Assembly (NCBI GenBank): GCA_023391155.1
Contig: JAEWBM010000022.1
Coordinates: forward strand, 1-6,250
Length of the DNA stretch: 6,250 nucleotides
Reading direction: 5' to 3'
From: Acidobacteriota bacterium
GTDB taxonomy: Bacteria > Acidobacteriota > Blastocatellia > Pyrinomonadales > Pyrinomonadaceae
Positions 1 to 5,415 of the stretch are shown piece by piece (position 1 is the stretch's first letter; each line of letters opens with the position of its first letter). A program made the translations under genes and the position numbers. Under the pieces are notes generated by a model. It did no database searches, was not told the origin of the DNA, and was given only the letters and a program-made list of their open reading frames with translations.

Positions 1-999
1 CGCGCGGCGGGCGCCCCCCCCCGTTCCGGCGATCTCAATGTCACCCACTTTAATGCCGCCGGCCGCAGAGCTGATCAAGATAGGTTCCGATTCCGGTTCC
101 GCGAAAAAGGGGACTGCCAGCGAGCCGTCTCCGTCGCCCGCCGGGGTGATGTTGTACTCGACCGAGGCGGCTGCAGCAGCGGGGCGAAACTCGGGCGCGG
201 GTAAAACCAGCGGCCGGTAAAGTACGGCTCCCACCGCCGTATCGGACGGTTTGAACGCGGCCAGCTCATTTCGGAACCACGGCTCGCGGAGAAGAAGGTT
301 GCGAAGATAGGAAATGTTCGTGACCGCCTCGCGCGTATTTCCGGCCGCGGCCGCGGATGCGATCGCCGAGACATAGTCCCGGGCCTCATCTGAAACACGG
401 TTCGATGAAAGGGATTCGATCCGCGACGCTTCGGTGCGTAGGTCATCTGCATCGCCGGTCTTTGCCATTAGACGGGCGGTTTCCAGGCTCGCGGCAAGGT
501 TCTCGGGCAGCGCCTTGCTGACCTGCCAATGCAGCTCGAGAGCCTCTTGATCATTGGCCTGCCGCTCGTATTCCTGCGCCAGCAAGAACGCCGACAAATG
601 GTCTTTCGTGTCGAGCTCGATGGCGCGCCGCAAATGCCCGACCGCCGCTTCGCCGTCGCCCATTTGAGTAGCGAGAACGGCTTGGTTCCGCACGATCACC
701 GCGTTGTTGTTCGCGAGCGATGCGGCTTTGTCCAATGCCGGTTTTGCACCTTCGAGATCGCGCTGGCGAAGCAGAAGCACGCCAAGGTCATTCCACGCAG
801 CGGGTTCGGCGGGGGCGAGTTCCGTGGCTCGGGAAAGCTCTTCGCGGGCGCGGCGGTCATCGCCGGCATCGAGCGCAGCGACGCCGATATAGAACGCTCG
901 TACCGCCGGCTCATAATTCGACGAATCGGGTCCAAGCGGGGCAGGCCCGCAGGCGGCGATCAGGGCCACGGATAGGATTGTTGAAAGCAGCGAACGCAT
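1..999 (-). CDS. TPR-repeat lipoprotein, 3' end cut off by the window edge
   Basis: Reading the minus strand from the ATG at 999-997 gives 333 codons without a stop to base 1, so the gene is partial at its C-terminus. Residues 1-17 are a lipoprotein signal peptide (hydrophobic core, then LIAAC, lipidated Cys17). Gly at +2 gives no inner-membrane retention signal. About four tetratricopeptide repeats follow (roughly 34-67, 68-101, 102-135 and 136-169), recognisable by patterns such as AWNDLGVLLL and ALDKAASLA. Residues 170-250 are more helical repeat-like sequence. From about 275 the character changes to beta-rich and Gly/Asp-rich (AGDGDGSLAVPFF), which could begin an FG-GAP/VCBS-type domain, but too little is visible to say. 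TPRs usually mediate protein-protein contacts. The start lies 8 bp after the stop of the FG-GAP lipoprotein gene, so co-transcription is expected. The signal peptide fixes the start, although no Shine-Dalgarno site is visible. Exact function is unknown. Confidence 0.85.
   Translation of the reverse strand, partial: MRSLLSTILSVALIAACGPAPLGPDSSNYEPAVRAFYIGVAALDAGDDRRAREELSRATELAPAEPAAWNDLGVLLLRQRDLEGAKPALDKAASLANNNAVIVRNQAVLATQMGDGEAAVGHLRRAIELDTKDHLSAFLLAQEYERQANDQEALELHWQVSKALPENLAASLETARLMAKTGDADDLRTEASRIESLSSNRVSDEARDYVSAIASAAAAGNTREAVTNISYLRNLLLREPWFRNELAAFKPSDTAVGAVLYRPLVLPAPEFRPAAAAASVEYNITPAGDGDGSLAVPFFAEPESEPILISSAAGGIKVGDIEIAGTGGGARRA
14..22. repeat. Nine-base C homopolymer (G tract on the coding strand)
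   Basis: Nine consecutive C at 14-22 read as a G9 tract in the minus-strand lipoprotein gene and encode glycines near codons 326-328. The flanking bases 1-13 are almost pure G/C. The tract may be a natural slippage site or a sequencing or assembly weakness near a contig end. Confidence 0.6.
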
Positions 1000-1007
1000 A
1001 GATCGGT

Positions 1008-2723
1008 TCAGGGCTGGATCTGTTTTTCGCCGGGAACGAACTCGATAGGTTCGGCACCTTGGCGAACGTAATAAAACTTGCCGTTGGCCACCGCAGACAT
1101 CCTTTGTGGTTCACCGCCCGGCCAATGGATCGTCAATTCGTCGATCGTTTCGGCATCTCCTAAGCCAAAGTGAACTCGCAGGTCGCTGATAGAAAGATAG
1201 CTCTGAGCGCCCATCACCTGACGTTCGATCGTGCGGCCGCCGATCTTAGCGGTCACTCGCGTTCCGATCGCGGAGCGATTCGCATCCGAGCCCTCTAGCC
1301 AGAGCATCACGAAATTCCCCGCTTTAGACCGGTTGATGGCCACCTGAGCCGTCCCGCCGTTGTTTGAGATCACAAAATCAAGCAGCCCGTCGCCGTTCAG
1401 ATCGCCCGTCGCGAGGCCTCGGCTGACCTGTTCATCGGCCAATGCGGTGCCCGCCGAAGCAGTGATATCGCGAAACTTCCCGTCAACTGCCGCTTCAAAG
1501 AGCGAATTCGGCTGGGCAAAGCTCACGGTGTCGGAACTGAGCTCGATGTTGTCCTGAATATGGCCGTTTGCGACGATCAGATCTTCGTCGCCGTCGTTAT
1601 CGATGTCGAAAAAATCCATCCCGAATTTGAGCCGCTGGCGTGCCGCTTCCCCAACGCCGACGGCATCGGACACCTCCTTGAAAAGCAGCGGCTCGACCTG
1701 GCTGTAGAGGGCAGTGGATTCAAACTGAAAGTTCGTGACCGCGATATCTTGCCGGCCGTCACCGTTCACGTCGGAAAAATCTACTCCCATCGAACCCTCT
1801 TCGGCACCCAGGCTGCTGTAGGCTGCGCCCGCAAGCTGCGCGATGTCGCGGAATTTACCACCGTCGTTGATCCAGAGGTTGTTCGCATCAGAATCATTCG
1901 CGAGATAGATATCAACATCGCCGTCAAGATCGATGTCGCCGACGCCCAGAGCAAGGCCGTTATGCTCGGCCGAGCCGATGCCGGACTCGGCGGTGACATC
2001 GCGAAATTTGCCGCCCCCGACGTTTTTCCAGAGCTGGTCGCCGACGGGTTCGTAGTTGATGGGCGTAGAGTAGATCAGCATCCGGTTGCGATAGCTCGGC
2101 CGAGGATTATTGCGGTCGTATTTGATGTAACGGACGATGTAGAGGTCGAGCAGCCCGTCGCTATCGTAATCGAGAAATGCCGCACTTGTGGCCCACTGCC
2201 CATCACCGAGTATGCCGGAGGCGGCGGTGACGTCCTGAAACGCGGTGCCGGTATTTCTCAGGAGCTGATTGTTGCCCTCGAAATTCGTAAGGAAGATATC
2301 CGGCCAGCCGTCGTTATCGAAATCGCCCACGGCGACTCCCTGTCCGTAGCCTCGCCCCGAAACGCCCCATTCGGCCGACACGTCACGGAACGTGCCCTTT
2401 CCATCGTTGAGGTAGAGGCGATCGCGGGCCGCGTCGCTGCGTTGGTCGGTGCCGAGGGCTCCGCTATTGACGAGGTAAATGTCGGGGGCACCGTCCCGAT
2501 TAAAATCAGCGACAGCGACACCGCTGCCCAAAACTTCGGGCATGTGCTTTTGATCGGTACGTGTCGGGACGTGGGTGAAGCTGACCCCGGAGGCCCGGGT
2601 CCCATCCTCAAAACTGATCGGCCCCGCAGAAGGGGTTGAGCTGTTTGAGTTGCTGACCGGCCCCGGTGTGCAGGCGCTGATGAAAACGCAAACAAAAAGG
2701 AACAGATAGATCTGTTTGGGCAT
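1008..2723 (-). CDS. CRTAC1-family lipoprotein: seven FG-GAP/VCBS repeats plus ASPIC/UnbV domain
   Basis: This is a 571-residue exported protein. A lipoprotein signal peptide occupies residues 1-18 (FISAC, lipidated Cys18), then a Ser/Pro-rich linker to about residue 35. Seven Asp-rich calcium-loop repeats of the DxDxDGxxD type start at D73, D134, D185, D263, D315, D373 and D441 (for example DFDNDGWPD and DIDNDGDED), each followed by a hydrophobic strand such as DIYLVN. Seven loops suit a complete seven-bladed integrin-like beta-propeller. Residues about 470-555 match the ASPIC/UnbV domain that ends CRTAC1-type proteins (RQVMGAQSYLSISDLRVHFG, then TIHWPGGEPQ). The family is extracellular or surface-associated and binds calcium; its molecular role in bacteria is largely unknown. 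The start ATG shares one base with the preceding gene's stop (TAATG). A purine-rich AAGGGAAG at 2733-2740 lies 9 bases upstream and could be its ribosome binding site. The gene sits between two TPR lipoprotein genes, so a joint complex is plausible. Confidence 0.93.
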   Translation of the reverse strand: MPKQIYLFLFVCVFISACTPGPVSNSNSSTPSAGPISFEDGTRASGVSFTHVPTRTDQKHMPEVLGSGVAVADFNRDGAPDIYLVNSGALGTDQRSDAARDRLYLNDGKGTFRDVSAEWGVSGRGYGQGVAVGDFDNDGWPDIFLTNFEGNNQLLRNTGTAFQDVTAASGILGDGQWATSAAFLDYDSDGLLDLYIVRYIKYDRNNPRPSYRNRMLIYSTPINYEPVGDQLWKNVGGGKFRDVTAESGIGSAEHNGLALGVGDIDLDGDVDIYLANDSDANNLWINDGGKFRDIAQLAGAAYSSLGAEEGSMGVDFSDVNGDGRQDIAVTNFQFESTALYSQVEPLLFKEVSDAVGVGEAARQRLKFGMDFFDIDNDGDEDLIVANGHIQDNIELSSDTVSFAQPNSLFEAAVDGKFRDITASAGTALADEQVSRGLATGDLNGDGLLDFVISNNGGTAQVAINRSKAGNFVMLWLEGSDANRSAIGTRVTAKIGGRTIERQVMGAQSYLSISDLRVHFGLGDAETIDELTIHWPGGEPQRMSAVANGKFYYVRQGAEPIEFVPGEKQIQP

Positions 2724-2725
2724 TA
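2721..2725 (-). other. TAATG stop/start overlap (translational coupling)
   Basis: On the minus strand the TAA stop of the TPR lipoprotein (2725-2723) shares its last A with the ATG of the FG-GAP lipoprotein (2723-2721). Such one-base overlaps usually mean that ribosomes ending the first gene re-initiate on the second, giving coupled production of the two proteins. Confidence 0.85.
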
Positions 2726-3706
2726 TCTGAGGCTTCCCTTGAGGCGTTGAGCCTCGGCCAGAGCACGCTGCGCTCCGGCCTCGTCGCCGAGAGCTTTGCT
2801 TGACTCGTAAATATATTGATAGGCCACGAACTGTTGTGCCGGCGGTGAGGAGGGGAGGATCTCGCGGGCGAGTTGGATGACGCGGCTGTGCTCCTTCGCC
2901 TTCCAGGCCTGCTCCAACTCGACGACCTTGCGGACGTTGTCGCTGCCGCGAAGCCGGTCACGCACGGCCCGGTCCTGGCCCTCGACGGTTAGACGGCGGT
3001 GATATTCAGCCTTTTCGGTGTTATCCATACGGGCATATGCGCGACTCAGTGCGTTATTGGCGGCGATATGATCGGGGGCGATCTCGTGTGCGGCGTTAAG
3101 GACCTCGATCGCCTTGGGAAAGTTGTCCTCGCGAAGGTAGATGAGGCCGCGGAGAGTCATTTCGTCGTGACGTTTTGCGTCGACGATCTGCTGCCAGACT
3201 CGGTCGAGGGCGGCGGACGCCTCACCGATGCGGTCGAGATGAAAGTATGCATACGCCAGAAGGCGATTTGCCTCGAGATCATTGGGGTCTTGAGTTACGA
3301 TCGGCTGTAGCGTATCTGCCGCCTGCTGATACTTTCCGCTTTTTACGTAAACCTGGCCAAGCAGAACGCGGTCGTCCTGTGAAAGTTCGCGGCCCCCGTC
3401 GGTTAGGAATTTTTCAATGGCGTCCCAGTCCTCTCTTGAGATCAGGGCCTGTCTGTAAACATCGCGGATGGGGGAAGCGTTCGGATATTTTTCGAAAGCG
3501 TCCCTTAGCGCTTTGAACGCCTCGGGCGTAATCGAGCGGGTCGATTGCAGCGAAGCGGCCGCGGTTTTTACCGCAGACTGCGCGGCGGCATCCTTTTGAA
3601 AATCCCCCTCGCTGCTGACGCCCGCAGACGTGCAAGCGCCGGCAAAAAGGGCGCTTGCGATCAACAGAAGCGCCGCCACCGGCGAGAGGTTTTGTCGCTG
3701 TCGCAT
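2723..3706 (-). CDS. TPR-repeat lipoprotein
   Basis: This is a 327-residue protein with an N-terminal basic stretch (MRQRQ), a hydrophobic core at residues 9-22 and a probable lipidated Cys25 in FAGAC. That lipobox is weaker than usual, because Ala rather than Leu sits at -3. A short Ala/Ser/Gln-rich linker leads to helical repeats. Recognisable TPRs lie at about 112-144 (LLGQVYVKSGKYQQAADTL), 145-178 (LLAYAYFHLDRIGEASAAL), 183-215 (LRGLIYLREDNFPKAIEVL) and 216-240. A more divergent helical tail (260-327) may hold two further repeats. No catalytic motif is visible, so a scaffold or binding role is the reasonable default. The gene lies 25 bp after the acyl-CoA dehydrogenase gene and overlaps the FG-GAP lipoprotein gene by one base. 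The ATG at 3706 is chosen because it is the only start that keeps the whole signal peptide. No strong Shine-Dalgarno site precedes it; AGGG lies only two bases from the ATG. Confidence 0.88.
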   Translation of the reverse strand: MRQRQNLSPVAALLLIASALFAGACTSAGVSSEGDFQKDAAAQSAVKTAAASLQSTRSITPEAFKALRDAFEKYPNASPIRDVYRQALISREDWDAIEKFLTDGGRELSQDDRVLLGQVYVKSGKYQQAADTLQPIVTQDPNDLEANRLLAYAYFHLDRIGEASAALDRVWQQIVDAKRHDEMTLRGLIYLREDNFPKAIEVLNAAHEIAPDHIAANNALSRAYARMDNTEKAEYHRRLTVEGQDRAVRDRLRGSDNVRKVVELEQAWKAKEHSRVIQLAREILPSSPPAQQFVAYQYIYESSKALGDEAGAQRALAEAQRLKGSLR

Positions 3707-3731
3707 TGCCCTAGAAATTAACCTTTTTGCG

Positions 3732-4874
3732 TTAGCTTTTCAACAGATGCTTTGCGATGACGAGCCGCTGGATCTCGCTTGTTCCTTCGCCTATCGTGCA
3801 GAGTTTTGAATCGCGCCAATATTTTTCGGCGGGGTAATCTTTGGTATAGCCATAGCCGCCGTGAATCTGGACCGACTCTTCGGAAACGCGGACCGCGGTC
3901 TCTGAGGCGTAAAGCTTTGCCATAGCTGAAAGGCGGGTGACCGGTTTATTCGCATCCTTGGCCGCAGCGGCCTGCAGAGTCAAGAGGCGCGAACATTCGA
4001 TCTCGGTGGCCATGTCCGCAAGCTTGAACTGGATCGCCTGGAACTCTGCGATCGGACGGCCGAATTGCTGCCGCTCCTTTGCGTAGCGGACGGCTGCCTC
4101 ATATGCGCCCTGGGCGATGCCGACGGAAAGCGCGGCTATCGAGATACGACCGCCGTCGAGCACCTGCATCGCTTGAAGAAAACCTTCGCCCTCATTTCCG
4201 AGCAGGTTCTCCCGGGGAACGAAGCAATCTTCGAAGACGACTGAAGCCGTTTCGGAGGCCCGCATGCCGAGCTTGTTCTCTTTTTTATCGGAGCGGAAGC
4301 CTTCCATCGACTTGTCGAAGATGAAGGCCGAGATACCCCGATTTCCCTTTTCCTTATCAGTGACAGCAACGGCGACAAGCGTTTCGCAGGCGATAGCGTG
4401 CGTGATGAAGTTCTTCGAACCGTTTACGGTCCAGCCTCCGTCGTTGGCGACGGCGGTGGTCCGGGTGCCGGACGCATCGGAGCCGGCCTGGGATTCCGTC
4501 AGGCCCCAAGCGCCGAACGACTCGCCCTGAGCGAGCGGTACGAGGTATTTCTGTTTCTGCTCTTCGGAACCGAACGTAAAGATGTGGTTGGAACACAGTG
4601 AATTGTGGGCGGCGACCGAGAGCCCGACCGATCCGCAGACGCGGCCGATCTCTTCGATAATGGTTGCGTACTCAACATAACCCATCCCGGCGCCGCCGTA
4701 TTCCTCGGGAAAAATGATCCCCATTAGGCCGAGTTCGGCGAGTTTAGGGCGAAGTTCAACGGGAAAATGCTGAGATTCGTCCCACTCCATCACATTAGGA
4801 AGGATCTCGCTCTCTGCAAATTCGCGCACGCTGAATTTGATCTGCTGCTGCTCTTCGTTCAGTTCGAAATTCAT
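3732..4874 (-). CDS. Acyl-CoA dehydrogenase (FAD-dependent, short/medium-chain type)
   Basis: This 380-residue flavoenzyme removes two hydrogens from an acyl-CoA thioester to give the trans-2-enoyl-CoA, passing electrons to electron-transfer flavoprotein. It acts in the cytoplasm in beta-oxidation or branched-chain amino-acid breakdown. Length and layout are typical of bacterial butyryl/short-chain enzymes: an alpha-helical N-domain (about 1-120), a beta-domain (121-230) with the signature GLTESQAGSDASG at 124-136, and a C-terminal helical domain. The second family signature runs from Q336 (IHGGYGYTKDYP) to D355. Glu363 in IGEGTSEIQ sits where short-chain enzymes carry the catalytic base, which argues against the isovaleryl type, whose base lies elsewhere. 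The exact substrate cannot be read from sequence. The start MNFELNEEQQ matches the family's usual N-terminus, yet no Shine-Dalgarno site precedes it. It is the first gene of the minus-strand run and is divergent from the CoA-binding protein gene. Confidence 0.95.
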   Translation of the reverse strand: MNFELNEEQQQIKFSVREFAESEILPNVMEWDESQHFPVELRPKLAELGLMGIIFPEEYGGAGMGYVEYATIIEEIGRVCGSVGLSVAAHNSLCSNHIFTFGSEEQKQKYLVPLAQGESFGAWGLTESQAGSDASGTRTTAVANDGGWTVNGSKNFITHAIACETLVAVAVTDKEKGNRGISAFIFDKSMEGFRSDKKENKLGMRASETASVVFEDCFVPRENLLGNEGEGFLQAMQVLDGGRISIAALSVGIAQGAYEAAVRYAKERQQFGRPIAEFQAIQFKLADMATEIECSRLLTLQAAAAKDANKPVTRLSAMAKLYASETAVRVSEESVQIHGGYGYTKDYPAEKYWRDSKLCTIGEGTSEIQRLVIAKHLLKS

Positions 4875-4884
4875 ATTGTTATAA

Positions 4885-4912
4885 CGAACGATTATCTTGC
4901 CATAATGGTTCG
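4885..4912. repeat. Imperfect inverted repeat, candidate operator
   Basis: The arms CGAACGATTAT (4885-4895) and ATAATGGTTCG (4902-4912) are complementary at 10 of 11 positions (one G-G mismatch) around a 6-base centre CTTGCC. The repeat begins 11 bases upstream of the acyl-CoA dehydrogenase start. This placement suits an operator for a dimeric regulator or a 5' leader hairpin. The structure is seen directly; its role is inferred. Confidence 0.55.
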
Positions 4913-4957
4913 CGTTGCGACAAACATGGCCGTCCTCGTTGTTAACAGTTATGTTAC

Positions 4958-4970
4958 AAAGTTAAACTTT
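4958..4970. repeat. Perfect odd palindrome AAAGTTAAACTTT before the plus-strand gene
   Basis: Two 6-base arms, AAAGTT and AACTTT, are perfectly complementary around a single central A. The palindrome ends four bases before the ATG at 4975, with AGGA filling the gap. It could be a repressor site that blocks the start region or a small hairpin that affects initiation. With 13 AT-rich bases a chance origin is possible. Confidence 0.45.
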
Positions 4971-4974
4971 AGGA

Positions 4975-5415
4975 ATGGACCTTACCGCCAATCTCCTGAC
5001 CACCGACGATGAGCTCGAGGCGTTGCTTCGTGAGACCTCGACAATCGCCGTGCTGGGTATCAAGCCCGAGACCCGGTATTCGCAGCCGGCTCATTTCGTA
5101 CCGCAATATCTGCAGTCGCGCGGCTATCGAATCATCCCTGTTCCCGTCTATTACCCTGATGTAAACGAAATTTTGGGGGAAAATGTTTATAGGGACCTTC
5201 GGGAGATACCTGATCAGATCGATATGGTCAACGTTTTTCGCCGCCCTAACGATATCACTAAGCATGTCGAGGAGATCATCCAGGCCAAACCTAGATCAGT
5301 ATGGATACAATCCGGATTGCGAAACGATGAGGCCGCAAAGCGGTTTGCGGAAGCCGGTATCAAGGTCGTCCAAGACCGCTGCATGATGATCGAGCATCGT
5401 GCCCTGATCCGCTAG
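4975..5415 (+). CDS. CoA-binding domain protein (YccU / CoA_binding_2 family)
   Basis: This 146-residue single-domain Rossmann-fold protein matches the small CoA-binding family found in most bacteria, usually about 130-150 residues long. Family hallmarks are the first strand and glycine turn IAVLGIKPETRYS (24-36), the strand GYRIIPVPVYYP (50-61), the central IDMVNVFRRPNDI (82-94), the strand SVWIQSGLRNDEA (108-120) and the C-terminal DRCMMIEHR (134-142), which is nearly invariant in the family. Members bind CoA or an acyl-CoA; their physiological role is unclear, with proposals of CoA sensing or carriage. The ATG at 4975 gives the expected N-terminal helix. An AGGA touches the ATG directly, too close for a normal Shine-Dalgarno site, so the transcript may be leaderless or start in an unusual way. 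The gene is divergent from the acyl-CoA dehydrogenase gene, and its TAG overlaps the stop of the convergent pseudouridine synthase gene. Confidence 0.92.
   Translation: MDLTANLLTTDDELEALLRETSTIAVLGIKPETRYSQPAHFVPQYLQSRGYRIIPVPVYYPDVNEILGENVYRDLREIPDQIDMVNVFRRPNDITKHVEEIIQAKPRSVWIQSGLRNDEAAKRFAEAGIKVVQDRCMMIEHRALIR
5412..5415. other. CTAG palindrome serving as stop codon for two convergent genes
   Basis: The plus-strand CoA-binding gene ends with TAG at 5413-5415, and the minus-strand pseudouridine synthase gene ends with TAG read from 5414-5412. The self-complementary CTAG gives both stops, so the genes overlap tail to tail by four bases. No terminator fits between them. Transcription of each must end inside the other gene, or the mRNAs overlap. 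Confidence 0.9.

Larger units (their letters stand above)
4875..4974. promoter_or_regulatory. Divergent intergenic control region
   Basis: These 100 bases separate two divergently transcribed starts, so promoters for both the acyl-CoA dehydrogenase and the CoA-binding protein must lie here. The region is markedly more AT-rich than its surroundings. It contains an 8-base palindrome (4878-4885), an imperfect inverted repeat (4885-4912), GTTAAC (4941-4946) and a perfect odd palindrome (4958-4970). I find no convincing sigma-70 -35/-10 pair on either strand. GATAAT (minus strand, 4896-4891) resembles a -10 box but lacks a -35 box at normal spacing. Confidence 0.7.

Noticed and set aside
75..452. 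A 125-codon minus-strand frame with Arg/Pro/Ser-rich translation
   Set aside because: It is an out-of-frame reading of the partial TPR lipoprotein gene, whose own frame is open throughout and starts with a signal peptide.
529..975. A 148-codon plus-strand frame
   Set aside because: It is antisense to the TPR lipoprotein gene, with no domain and no upstream signals.
1560..2639. A 359-codon open frame on the plus strand, antisense to the FG-GAP lipoprotein gene
   Set aside because: It mirrors the Asp-rich repeat codons of the real gene and yields repeated Val/Ile/Asp strings without a known domain, while the minus strand has clear FG-GAP and UnbV domains.
3707..3731. Possible terminator between the acyl-CoA dehydrogenase and TPR lipoprotein genes
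   Set aside because: Only a 4-base stem (TAAC/GTTA) can be formed, and there is no adequate T-run after it.
4915..4955. Plus-strand promoter with -35 TTGCGA and a -10 near 4939-4955
   Set aside because: At 17-18 base spacing the -10 would be GTTGTT or TTGTTA; TATGTT at 4950-4955 lacks a partner -35. The match is too weak to call.
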